A stretch of 43,780 nucleotides of DNA. Source: Litchfieldia salsa (GTDB lineage: Bacteria > Bacillota > Bacilli > Bacillales > Bacillaceae_L). Positions 25,378-34,800 of the stretch are shown piece by piece; within the stretch, counting starts at the first letter, position 1; each line of letters opens with the position of its first letter. Position numbers and translations under genes: made by a program. The stretch lies in assembly GCF_900104555.1 (NCBI RefSeq), contig NZ_FNJU01000010.1, positions 1 to 43,780 on the forward strand, given 5' to 3'. The notes below the pieces were generated by a model. It was not told the DNA's origin. It worked only from the letters and a program-made list of their open reading frames with translations, and did no database searches.

Positions 25378-25714
25378 ATTGAATGAAATCCAGCCACTTG
25401 TGTGGCTTATGCGTGCGATAGATAGGAGTGTTGGAGGTGTCCGTAAAGGTTTTTTGGCAATCTTTACAGCGGTAACGCTGGCGCTCCATTAACTTTAAGC
25501 CAACCTTCACTTTATATTTGCCGAAGCGGACAGCGTTGGCTAATTTGCAATAGGTGCAGGTATATCCCTTTTTGTGTTTCTGGTCGGAAATTTCCTTGAA
25601 AACAGGTTCACTGGCAGAAAAAGAAGCAAGCGATTGGTTAAAGAATTCTTTTAACCGATATTGTTCCGTTTCATCTAAGTTTTGAATGTCTTTAATGATT
25701 TCTCTAAGCTTCAT
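25364..25714 (-). mobile_element. IS1595-family transposase, N-terminal fragment
   Basis: A 116-residue fragment with the IS1595 zinc-ribbon layout: CTYC (about 51-54), RFGKYK, RQRYRCKDCQKTFTDT and THKPHKWLDFIQC. The catalytic DDE domain is absent, and the frame ends at the junction with the transporter remnant near 25377. Terminal inverted repeats were not found. It is a dead insertion-sequence fragment. Confidence 0.82.
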
Positions 25715-25876
25715 TTCCTGCCAACCTGCTTCCTTTTTCTTACATCATAGAACGGGTGTTCCGTAGTAGTCAAATATCAACAGAGTTATTTAACAGAGCC
25801 ATAATCAAAAAAGGCTTTCTTCTCAAAGTTTGTTGTTTTAGACATAAAAACATTGAAATGATAGTTACAAGGAAGC

Positions 25877-25980
25877 TGAATACACGTAGACTCCTGCGGG
25901 ACCAGGAGCCAAAGTGAGACCCCACAGGAGCATCAGCGACGAGGAGGCTCACTGGTCACCCGCCGGACGGAGTGTATTCA
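25877..25980. repeat. Dispersed long-hairpin repeat, copy B
   Basis: A 104-bp element bounded by TGAATACAC/GTGTATTCA, almost identical to the reverse complement of 141-244. It lies between the transposase fragment and the mtlD terminator. Confidence 0.8.
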
Positions 25981-26021
25981 GCCTGCGGCTTTAAATGCAA
26001 CAATCTATACTAAAACAGCCT

Positions 26022-26074
26022 AAAAAAAAAGACGACTTTTACCCATTAAATGGGATAATGTCGTCATCTTTTTT
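26022..26074 (-). terminator. Terminator of mtlRFD
   Basis: GACGAC/GTCGTC outer stem with inner CCCATT/AATGGG, and A/T tracts on both sides. It lies just after the mtlD stop. Confidence 0.85.
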
Positions 26075-26083
26075 AGTATGGAA

Positions 26084-27229
26084 TCAACGCTTATTTAATT
26101 TCTCCATAATCAACGAAACCAACGGATGACATTCTTCTAGTCCACAAACATCATAAATTGTTTTCTCAAACCCTAATTCGGTTATTTTAGCTTGTAATGC
26201 AACTGCCTCATCATCTTGTGGGAAATCATATTTAAGCGCAGCGGCAATCACTTTTGCTAGATTGACAGGTTGACCTTCAACAAACTCATAATACTGTGAC
26301 GCAGGGCTTATCAATCGATCCTTTTGACCTAATTTACGAAGTGGACCTCTAGCAACTCTAGGGATTTCATCATTAATAAAAGGATTGGTAAAACGTCCTA
26401 TGATTTTATTAACATATTTCATATGCTCATCATAATCAAAGCTATATTTACGCACTAATACTGTTCCAGTTTCCCTAAGTGTATCCTTGACAGCTTGTAA
26501 TACTTCCTCATGCTCCATTGCATCTTTAATTGTTTCTAGACCAGCTTGGTAGCCTAAATAAGCAGCAGCAGCATGCCCAGTATTTACTGTGAATAACTTT
26601 CTTTCAATAAATGGTGCTAAATCTTCTACGAACGTTACACCATTAATCGTTGGAACTTCGCCTATTAGCTTTGAACGATCCACCACCCACTCATAGAAGG
26701 GTTCAACAGATACCATCAATTTATCTTCATTTGTTTGATTTGGTACAATACGATCCACCGCTGCATTTGGGAATGCAAACTGATCATCAAATTGCTTTTT
26801 TTCAGCTTCAGAAAGCTTTTCATAAACCTTTTCCTTTAAAAATGCACTTCCACCAATCATATTTTCACAAGCAATAATATTTAATGGCTGATCTGTTTGT
26901 TCGACTCTTCTTCTTAATCCTTTTGCAATTGAATCAGCAATAATAGGTAGAATGTTTGGTCCGACCGCAGTTGTGACTAGGTCAGCAGAGGCAATTGCAT
27001 CTAAAACCTCTTCTGGTTGTTGGATACTATTGATCGCTCTTACATTTTTAACTGTTTCTTCCTGACTGTTTTCATCTGCCAAAACTACCCGATACTCTTT
27101 CTTCTCATTTAATAAGTTGACGACTTCCGCATTTACGTCAACAAAGCACACTTCATAGCCTGCTTTTGATAATAAGCTACCAATAAACCCTCTTCCAATA
27201 TTTCCAGCCCCAAAATGAACAGCTAACAT
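26084..27229 (-). CDS. mtlD: Mannitol-1-phosphate 5-dehydrogenase
   Basis: A 381-residue NAD-dependent enzyme that oxidises mannitol-1-phosphate to fructose-6-phosphate. The N-terminal HFGAGNIGRGFIG is the NAD-binding loop; ACENMIGGSAFLK, FPNAAVDRIVP and the catalytic-region KLFTVNTGHAAAAYLG are typical. The length matches the family. It starts directly after mtlF, so the pair is co-translated. Last gene of mtlR-mtlF-mtlD. Confidence 0.96.
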   Translation of the reverse strand: MLAVHFGAGNIGRGFIGSLLSKAGYEVCFVDVNAEVVNLLNEKKEYRVVLADENSQEETVKNVRAINSIQQPEEVLDAIASADLVTTAVGPNILPIIADSIAKGLRRRVEQTDQPLNIIACENMIGGSAFLKEKVYEKLSEAEKKQFDDQFAFPNAAVDRIVPNQTNEDKLMVSVEPFYEWVVDRSKLIGEVPTINGVTFVEDLAPFIERKLFTVNTGHAAAAYLGYQAGLETIKDAMEHEEVLQAVKDTLRETGTVLVRKYSFDYDEHMKYVNKIIGRFTNPFINDEIPRVARGPLRKLGQKDRLISPASQYYEFVEGQPVNLAKVIAAALKYDFPQDDEAVALQAKITELGFEKTIYDVCGLEECHPLVSLIMEKLNKR

Positions 27230-27667
27230 TTAATTCACCTCTTCAAACAGACTTAAAATCTCTTCAGCTGTTTTAGCTTGAACGATCTTTTCGATATTTT
27301 CTTCTTCTGAACAAACAATTGCAATTTGTGATAGAATATCCAAATGTTCTCCATCCTTACCCGCAATACCAATTAGTACTTTTGCAACGTTTCCCCCACC
27401 AAAGTCAACACCACCTGGTACTTGAATAACAGATAAACCTGATGAAAGAACTTCTTTTTTTGCATCCTCTGTTCCATGAGGAATCGCGACAAAATTACCC
27501 ATGAATGTTGATGTTAATTCTTCACGCTCTAGCATTTTCTCAATGTACGCTGGCTCTACATAACCATTGTCTACCAATATTTGACCCGTACTTCTGATTG
27601 CTTCCTCTTTCGTGTTAAAACTTGCATTTAATACAATATTTTTTGTTGATAAAATTTCTTTTGACAT
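27230..27667 (-). CDS. mtlF: Mannitol-specific PTS enzyme IIA
   Basis: A 145-residue EIIA of the mannitol/fructose type, which passes phosphate from HPr to the MtlA IIB domain. The phosphorylated His is in VAIPHGTEDAK. The frame is open to 27703, but AAGGAGTG lies just upstream of the ATG at 27667 (MSKEILSTKN), which I use; the longer form would overlap the mtlR stop. The protein is separate from the IICB protein MtlA, the usual Bacillus arrangement. Confidence 0.95.
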   Translation of the reverse strand: MSKEILSTKNIVLNASFNTKEEAIRSTGQILVDNGYVEPAYIEKMLEREELTSTFMGNFVAIPHGTEDAKKEVLSSGLSVIQVPGGVDFGGGNVAKVLIGIAGKDGEHLDILSQIAIVCSEEENIEKIVQAKTAEEILSLFEEVN

Positions 27668-27680
27668 TTTAGAACACTCC

Positions 27681-29780
27681 TTAATTTGTTGTTGAATTTT
27701 CATAAATGGACTTCAGTTCTTTTGTGATTATATTTAAAATAGATTGCTCATCACCTGACTGGAATTGTTCAGTACAGTTTTCATCTCTAATGATAAGAGA
27801 ACTAATTCCACTTAAAATCTCTAATGTTTCCTCATTCGTATTCATCGGTGAAAGCATCAGAAGAATCGTACTAATCTCTACGTTTGATCCATCCATCCCC
27901 TTTAATTCAAGTGGATTTTTCATTCTAGTCACTGTGAAGCTTGGTGCTTGAACACTTTCGCTTCTAGTATGGTATAAAGCAAGTGAAGTACCGGGGATAC
28001 CTAACCCACCAACTTCTTCCCTCTTTAGTAGGTCTGCCAACACTTTTTTTGCGTCATAAATTACATTTTGAGATAGTAAAGATTCGCAAGCTTTTTCTAA
28101 GATTCCCTGGATTTGAGAACGTTCTTGCTCGATTGAGAAAGTGAAACCACTTAAGATTTGATAGATAGCTGATGAATAGTTTTTCACTATGGACATCTTT
28201 TGAATGAATTCTCCACTCTCAATTTGCCCCTTATGGCTTTTAACTTTTGTGGTGGATTTGTCCACCTTATGCTGTTTATCTAACAAAAAGCGCTTAACTT
28301 TATCAACTTCCGTCCCCGATAACAATGGACTCACAACTAGATGTTCTTTTCTAAAATTTCTAAGTGGAATCGTAGAAATAATTGCGTCAAATTTATCTAC
28401 ATCAATACTATCTAGATCAAATAATGAAGCGTTAACAGTCTTGATTCCAGAGATTTCTTGTTCGAGTTTTGTTGAAAGCATTTTAGAAGAACCAATTCCA
28501 CTTGAACATACAACCAAGGTTTTTAGTTCTTTTACCTCTTCTCTATTTAATAGGCTTGAGGCAAAGTGCATTACTAAGTAGCCAATTTCTTCTTTCGGCA
28601 CAGAAAACTCAGGAAATATTTCTACTACGCCTTTTTCGATCACAGAAAACATTTCTTGATAATCTTGTTCAATTCTAGAAAGAAGTGGATTTGAAATCCC
28701 CATATTTTGCTTTAATCGATATAAAGCTGGTCTTAAATGTGCAACTAGTCCCTGGAAGAGAGAGAGGTTTCCTGTTAAGTCTATATCAATCTCACTGCTG
28801 ACAAATCGGATTAACTTTTGTGCCACCAACCCTATTTGAAGACTTGTATCCTCCAATAGATCATCATGATCGTTCCGGTGTTTAGCACCCAGTAAATGCA
28901 TCGTAATATAACCAATTTCACCATGTGAAATCTTAATTCTAAAGATTTCTTCCAAGCCAGCCACAATTTTTTCGGCTACTTTAAATTCCTTACTTTCTTT
29001 TAAGGTTTCTAAGTAATCAGAATCAAAATTGATATCCTCGCCTTGTTGAATCCGTTCAATTGCTAGTGCTAAATGAACGACAAGACCAATATAGGCACTA
29101 TCAGCTATTGAATATGGGAGATCATTTTTTATGTGATCAATCTGCCTCTCAATAATAAGAAGCTTCTTTTTGTCAACCAATCCTAGTAGCCGATCTGTAA
29201 TCGTATCGATTGCTTGTGTTGACTTTTTTTGAATGGTTTCTTTTATCATCGAGATTAATTCAAATTCGTCAATATTTTCAATAATATGTTTGCTCATTGC
29301 TTTTCTTTTCGCTGATTCAGAACCAGTTATTTCAACCCCGTAACCTCGTTTTCTTAAGAGGTGAAGATCGAACATAGCTAAACGTTCTTCAACTTTATTT
29401 AAGTCATTACTAATGGTAGCTATTGTGACATTTAAATCGTTAGCTAACGACATTAACTTTACCGGTTCAGTCGAATCTAGTAGTTCTGATAAGATGATCG
29501 TTTGTCTTTCTTCTGGTGTGTATTCATTATGAGACAGGTTAAATAAGAAAAGTTTTAAGGTTTCTTTAACCTCTTTATTTCCTACGATTTGAATACCAAT
29601 TCCGGACTTTTTATTTAGTCCAAGATCGTATTCCTTTAGTATTTCTTCTACCCCTTTTAAATCACGGTGAACTGTCCGGGAACTAACCTGTAACTCGTCA
29701 GCTAAATCCTTTACTGTTGACTCTTCATCTCTTGCCAGTAAAAGCTCTAATATCTTTCGTTCCCTAGCAGAAATATACAT
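27681..29780 (-). CDS. mtlR: Mannitol operon transcriptional activator
   Basis: A multidomain PTS-regulated activator of about 699 residues. In order: an HTH_11 domain (1-60), a second Mga-like HTH (about 85-170), PRD1 (about 190-290) and PRD2 (about 300-400) with conserved His residues (ITMHLLGAKH, LVAHLRP, LVMHFAS), an EIIB-like domain with Cys in LVVCSSGIGSSK (about 415), and a C-terminal EIIA-like domain with LALYHTRSES. Phosphorylation by HPr and MtlA/MtlF tunes activity. The start is ATG 29780 after GTGGAG; an upstream in-frame GTG is less likely. Confidence 0.94.
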   Translation of the reverse strand: MYISARERKILELLLARDEESTVKDLADELQVSSRTVHRDLKGVEEILKEYDLGLNKKSGIGIQIVGNKEVKETLKLFLFNLSHNEYTPEERQTIILSELLDSTEPVKLMSLANDLNVTIATISNDLNKVEERLAMFDLHLLRKRGYGVEITGSESAKRKAMSKHIIENIDEFELISMIKETIQKKSTQAIDTITDRLLGLVDKKKLLIIERQIDHIKNDLPYSIADSAYIGLVVHLALAIERIQQGEDINFDSDYLETLKESKEFKVAEKIVAGLEEIFRIKISHGEIGYITMHLLGAKHRNDHDDLLEDTSLQIGLVAQKLIRFVSSEIDIDLTGNLSLFQGLVAHLRPALYRLKQNMGISNPLLSRIEQDYQEMFSVIEKGVVEIFPEFSVPKEEIGYLVMHFASSLLNREEVKELKTLVVCSSGIGSSKMLSTKLEQEISGIKTVNASLFDLDSIDVDKFDAIISTIPLRNFRKEHLVVSPLLSGTEVDKVKRFLLDKQHKVDKSTTKVKSHKGQIESGEFIQKMSIVKNYSSAIYQILSGFTFSIEQERSQIQGILEKACESLLSQNVIYDAKKVLADLLKREEVGGLGIPGTSLALYHTRSESVQAPSFTVTRMKNPLELKGMDGSNVEISTILLMLSPMNTNEETLEILSGISSLIIRDENCTEQFQSGDEQSILNIITKELKSIYENSTTN

Positions 29781-30038
29781 AATATCCACTCCACTTTTAA
29801 TGGCTCCATCATCTAGTCATATTATGAGCAAAGTTGATGACAAATATGAAAATGTCTTTCTACACTATTTATGATAAACCCTTACAAAGTCTATCTCAAT
29901 AAAAGAAAGTTACAATTTCGTCATGATGGTTGTTGCCATTATTTAATTACTTCGTGTTTCATACTTTCCTTAAAAGACAATCATGGGAAGCCATTTTCCG
30001 TAAAACTATCTTGCTCACTAAGTACTGAAATGAGCCGA

Positions 30039-30143
30039 GAACTACTCAACTCCTGCGGGATATGCGGTATACGGGAGACCCCGCAGGAGCTAAAAGCGAC
30101 GAGGAGGCTTCCGGACCGCCCCGCGGCATCCCGGGAGTAGTTC
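30039..30143. repeat. Dispersed long-hairpin repeat, copy C (divergent ends)
   Basis: The same core as copies A and B (CTCCTGCGGGA, GAGACCCCGCAGGAGC, AGCGACGAGGAGGCT), but bounded by GAACTACTC and its complement GAGTAGTTC. It lies in the 450-bp mtlA-mtlR gap. A short plus-strand frame across it is a by-product of the repeat. Confidence 0.75.
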
Positions 30144-30188
30144 GTAGAGAATGGAAGTTTAAAAACTACGCATTTTCAAGCAGATACT

Positions 30189-30219
30189 CAAAATGGGCTG
30201 ACCCATCTAGAGTCAGCCC
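30189..30219 (-). terminator. Terminator after mtlA
   Basis: Minus strand: GGGCTGA paired with TCAGCCC, followed by ATTTT. It separates mtlA from mtlR, so mtlRFD needs its own promoter. Confidence 0.8.
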
Positions 30220-30230
30220 ACCATGAAGTA

Positions 30231-31655
30231 TTATTGTAAGCTATCGATTAGCTCATCATATTTTGGACTGTTTAAGAAATTATCAACAGAAATATGATGT
30301 GCAGTTGGAAGCTTTTCTTTTGCACGTGATGTTAAATCTTTGTGTGTAATTACAATGTCAGCATCACTAGGAATATTGTTAATCGATGTGTTTGTAATAT
30401 CGATTTCTAAGCCTGCCTTTTTCGCTTTATTCTTAAGAATTGAAGCACCCATTGCACTGGAACCCATACCAGCGTCACAAGCAAAGATAATTTTGTTTAC
30501 ATATTTAGGATCAAATCCTGCTGCTCTTGCTTCAAATGAACCAGCAACAGAGCTTTTCTTCCCTTTCATTGCTTCCATTTTTGCTGCTGCACCAGCGATA
30601 TCTGTTTCTTCTTCTTGTTTACCTGTTTTTAAAATAAGCGCTGCAACTGCAAATGATACTGCTGCTGCCACAAGAACACCTAATAATACTCCGATATGAC
30701 CTCCACCTTTAGGTGTCATTGCCATAAGAGCAAAGATACTTCCTGGTGATGGTGGTGCAACTAGACCAACATTAAAGATTGTGAATGTGAATACTCCACT
30801 TACTCCACCTGCGATTGCTGCTAAAATTAATAGTGGTTTCATTAAGATATACGGGAAGTAGATTTCATGAATTCCACCAAAGAAGTGAATTACAGCTGCC
30901 CCTGGTGAAGTTTGTCTTGCTGTCCCTTTTCCAAAAACCATGAATGCTAACAAGATTCCTAAACCTGGTCCAGGATTTGATTCTAATAAGAATAGAATTG
31001 ACTTCCCAGCGTCTGCTGCTTCTTTTGCACCAAGTGGGCTTAAAATCCCATGGTTAATTGCGTTATTCAAGAATAGTACTTTGGCTGGTTCGATGAAAAT
31101 ATTTGCTAAAGGAAGTAAACCAGCATTTACGATCGCTTCTACCCCAGCTGCTAAAACATTGTTCAACCCTTCAACTACAGGTCCAATCGTCCAAAAAGCT
31201 ATAAGCGTTAAGATACCCGCTAAAATACCTGCTGAGAAGTTATTTACTAACATCTCAAATCCTTGACGTACTCTAGGTTGAATTACTGCATCAACCTTCT
31301 TGATCAAGTAACCAGATAATGGTCCCATAATCATCGCTCCGAGGAACATAGGAATATCTGTTCCAACGATAACCCCCATTGTAGCAGTCGCACCAACGAC
31401 TCCTCCACGGCCACCATAGATCATATTACCACCGGTATAACCGATTAATAATGGAAGAAGATACGTAATCATTGGGCCAACAAGTTTTGCTAACTCCTCA
31501 TTTGGCCACCAACCTGTTGGAATGAATAACGCTGTAATAAGTCCCCATGCAATGAAGGCTCCGATATTTGGCATGATCATACCACTTAAATAACTACCAA
31601 ATCTTTGAATCTTTACACGGAAGTCCGGCTTAGATCCCTCTGTTGTGTTTGACAT
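30231..31655 (-). CDS. mtlA: Mannitol-specific PTS enzyme IICB
   Basis: A 474-residue permease. The IIC part (about 1-340) has many hydrophobic segments with IPTGWWPNEELAKLVGPM, GGNMIYGGRGG and a GGIHEIYFPY active-site region. The IIB part (about 375-474) has the phosphocysteine in KIIFACDAGMGSSAMGASIL. It imports and phosphorylates mannitol; the IIA function is supplied by MtlF. AAAGGGG precedes the ATG. The gene is monocistronic, with a cre-overlapped promoter. Confidence 0.96.
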   Translation of the reverse strand: MSNTTEGSKPDFRVKIQRFGSYLSGMIMPNIGAFIAWGLITALFIPTGWWPNEELAKLVGPMITYLLPLLIGYTGGNMIYGGRGGVVGATATMGVIVGTDIPMFLGAMIMGPLSGYLIKKVDAVIQPRVRQGFEMLVNNFSAGILAGILTLIAFWTIGPVVEGLNNVLAAGVEAIVNAGLLPLANIFIEPAKVLFLNNAINHGILSPLGAKEAADAGKSILFLLESNPGPGLGILLAFMVFGKGTARQTSPGAAVIHFFGGIHEIYFPYILMKPLLILAAIAGGVSGVFTFTIFNVGLVAPPSPGSIFALMAMTPKGGGHIGVLLGVLVAAAVSFAVAALILKTGKQEEETDIAGAAAKMEAMKGKKSSVAGSFEARAAGFDPKYVNKIIFACDAGMGSSAMGASILKNKAKKAGLEIDITNTSINNIPSDADIVITHKDLTSRAKEKLPTAHHISVDNFLNSPKYDELIDSLQ

Positions 31656-31715
31656 ATATATTCCCCTTTCAGTATGAAAAAATAATTTGTATGAATGTCT
31701 CTTTCTTACAACTTA

Positions 31716-31744
31716 ATCATAAGCTCCAGTAAAAGCGTTTTCAA
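31716..31744 (-). promoter_or_regulatory. Sigma-A promoter of mtlA
   Basis: Minus strand: TTGAAA (-35), 17-bp spacer, TATGAT (-10), about 60 bp before the mtlA start. Confidence 0.75.
31730..31743 (-). promoter_or_regulatory. cre-like CcpA site over the mtlA -35
   Basis: TGAAAACGCTTTTA fits the cre consensus except at one late position. Placement over the -35 and spacer suggests glucose repression. Confidence 0.7.
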
Positions 31745-31835
31745 TTTAAAGAAAAGGGTATTTTGTCATTCACTATGTTGTCATAATTGAATTGAAGATT
31801 ATACATACTTACAATGGTGTTCTATAACCAAACAC

Positions 31836-31872
31836 AAATAGCTTGTAGACATGAGTAGTCTACAAGCTATTT
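31836..31872 (-). terminator. Terminator after the GH43 surface protein gene
   Basis: A 15-bp stem (AAATAGCTTGTAGAC / GTCTACAAGCTATTT) with an 8-nt loop, 14 bp after the stop. Confidence 0.85.
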
Positions 31873-31885
31873 ATGAATTAGAATA

Positions 31886-34800
31886 CTATATTCTTTTCTT
31901 TTTTCTATTAATTATTTGCAAACTCACTCCACCTATAGCCAATAAAATCGTTCCTAATATTAGATAGTTATATAGATTGGTTGCTGTATTTGGCAATTCT
32001 CTATCCTTATTTTGTTTCGAACCTGGAGTTTTCTTACCTTCACCTGGTTTGTCTTTGTCGTTTCCTGGAGCGCCATTACCTTTTCCTGGATTACCGTTGC
32101 TATCTCCTGGTGTACCGTTATCGTTTCCTGGATTTCCATTTCCATCTCCTGGAGCACCATTATCGTTTCCTGGATTTCCATTTCCATCTCCTGGAGCGCC
32201 ATTATCGTTTCCTGGATTTCCATTGCCATCTCCTGGAGTGCCACTACCGTCTCCTGGATTTCCATTGTCATCTCCTGGAACTTCACCTTGAACAAATACA
32301 CCATATGTTGAGAAGTGCGGAACATTTAATGTGATTGTTTGATCTTGTTCATTAACCACTCCACCACGGTGCTCCCATTTGTTAGTTTTTTCATTAAGGT
32401 AATAGATTGCTACCTTATCTTTGCTAAATTCATTTCCAGCAAACCCCATGATTAGCTGGTAATTGCCTGTATAATTCTCACTACCAGCAGGGAATGTGAA
32501 TGTAAATGAATATAAATCACCTGCAACCTTAAGCCCCTGATTTGATGCATGACCTGGTTCTGCTTTTTCAACAGATAACTTTGTTCCAACAGGTAAGTCT
32601 GAAGGTAACTTGATTTTTGTTCCTGTATTTTTAATTATTACAGTTGAAAGTGGAGAAACTTCTACTTTCTCTCCTAGTGTAACTTCAATGTCTTTAATTG
32701 GAGTCTCGCTGTCAGTAGCCTTTTTAACCACAACTTCACTAAATGCCATATACCCACCATCAACTGTACTAACACTAATTGTTGCACGGCCTTCTTTAAT
32801 TGCTGTTAATTTCCCTGTCCTATCTACTTTTACTACTTCTTCATTACTAGTAGACCAGATAGTTTCTTTATTAACTGCATCTTCAGGTGTTACTGTCGCA
32901 TTTAGTTGACCTTCTTTTCCTTCAATTAACTCCATTGTTTCTTTGTCTAGAGTGACACTTGTTACCTTTTGTTCTGTTACTGGCACTTTGACAGCTGGTA
33001 CGTTTGTAAGCAATGCCTCATGCTCAGACTTTGTAACCGGTATAACGGTTCCATGACGAGGGTGTGCTGGTAAATCGTAGTTTTCAGACATTACCCACTC
33101 ACCTGAATCTAAATCAGTTGTTTCAAATGGTACATAACCTCTACCACCAAATTCATCAATAAACATATACCATTTTTCTTCCGTATTCGATTTAAAAATC
33201 GTTGGTCCTTCTCCTGCACTTATAGAACCTTTTCCAATTCCTTCTTTAATTAATTGGAAGTTAGGATCTAGAACTGAATCCCCGACTTCTTGGAAAATAA
33301 ATTTGCCATTTGGTGAAGAAGTTGTATTATTTCTTTCATCCTTTGATAATCGATATACTTTTCCATCATTTTGAATCATGGTTGTATCAATGACTGAGTA
33401 TCCAGCATCTATATATACTTTAGGTTCTGTAAATGTATAAAAATCTCGTGTTTTACTATACATCATTTTGTTATAGGTTGAGCCTGTATGTTCCTCGTTG
33501 TCATATAGCTTAGAAGCCCAGAAAACAATATATTCGCCTGTTGTGTCATCATAGAAAATTTCAGGTGCCCATGTATTTCCTGCTTCCGGCGGTGCAACTT
33601 CTGCCATTCTTTGCTCAGACCAATTAACTAAGTCATTTGATTCCCAGACCATAATGGATCTGCTACCACTTCTTTGCGCCCGGTCCCAATTCCAACTTCC
33701 GTTAATTTTTAAATCTGTTGCGATCATGTAGAACTTATCCCCTTCAGGAGAACGAATAATAAATGGATCTCTTAACCCTTTCTCCCCTAAAGTAGAAGTA
33801 ATTGCTGGGTTACCATTGTTTAATTCTTGCCATTTTAATGGATCGTTTCCTTCACTTAATGAGAAGTAGATTTGTTCTCCATTTGAAGTTCCTTCACCAG
33901 TAAAATAGCTAAATACATAGCCTTCATACTTTTCTTGCTTCGGCATTTCTTTAACATTTGCTTGGAATGGTTTGGTAACCGTTTCATCACCTAAAGACAC
34001 TATGGCCGTTAAAGTAATCTTTTGATTACCCTCACCATGGGCAGGACGGTTAACTTCTCCTGTTATAGAAATGATGGAAGAGTCACTCGATTTCCATGTA
34101 ATCTTAGAGCCATTTAGTCCTTTATCTGGTAATGTTAGATGTCCACGAACATCATTTATGTTATATACCTTTAAATCTTGTGCATCTAATTTTACTGCTT
34201 CTAAATGATGTGGCTTTTTTAGAACGATAACCTTAAACTCCTTTGTTGCATTGTTTCTACCGTCAGAAACAGTAGCGGTGAGTGTTACTTCCTTGTCACC
34301 ATCTTCATATGAAGGTCTAATTACTTTCCCTTCGTTTGTAATGATATCTTGATTATCTGATTCCCAAGAAATTGTTGTACCAGAAGCTCCTGTCTTAGGC
34401 AATGATAAATCTGTCAGTATATTGTCTTTGTTCTCATTCTGCTTAATAATTGTTTCGTAGTTTAATTGTTTCATTGCATTTTGAAGAAGTAAATCCTCCA
34501 TATTTGCGATTTTCTCGTCAGCTTTTTCTTTCAATTTAGTTATTTCCGAGCTTGTTAATGCTCCATCATAAACCTCAAAATCAGCAATCATTCCACCGAA
34601 ATATGGGTCTTCAGTATAGAAAGATTTACCGATAAATCCACTTCTGCCATTAACATTGTTTATTTGTTCTAATGTATATCCATTTGTAGATACACTAGAA
34701 ACCTCAACACCATCAATAAACAATCTTAAAGTTTGATCCTTTGCAGATACAACTGATGTAACTAATTTCCATTCATTAGCCTTTAATGCACCAGTTGTTG

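Noticed and set aside
25770-25952. 60-codon minus-strand ORF
   Set aside because: It runs across repeat copy B and has no coding features; the open frame is a by-product of the repeat.
29871-30140. 89-codon plus-strand ORF in the mtlA-mtlR gap
   Set aside because: Its second half is the GC-rich hairpin repeat copy C, and it has no ribosome site or family resemblance.
31977-32334. Several overlapping ORFs on both strands near the end of the GH43 gene
   Set aside because: They come from the 42-bp tandem repeat that encodes the wall linker; only the frame of the large protein makes sense.
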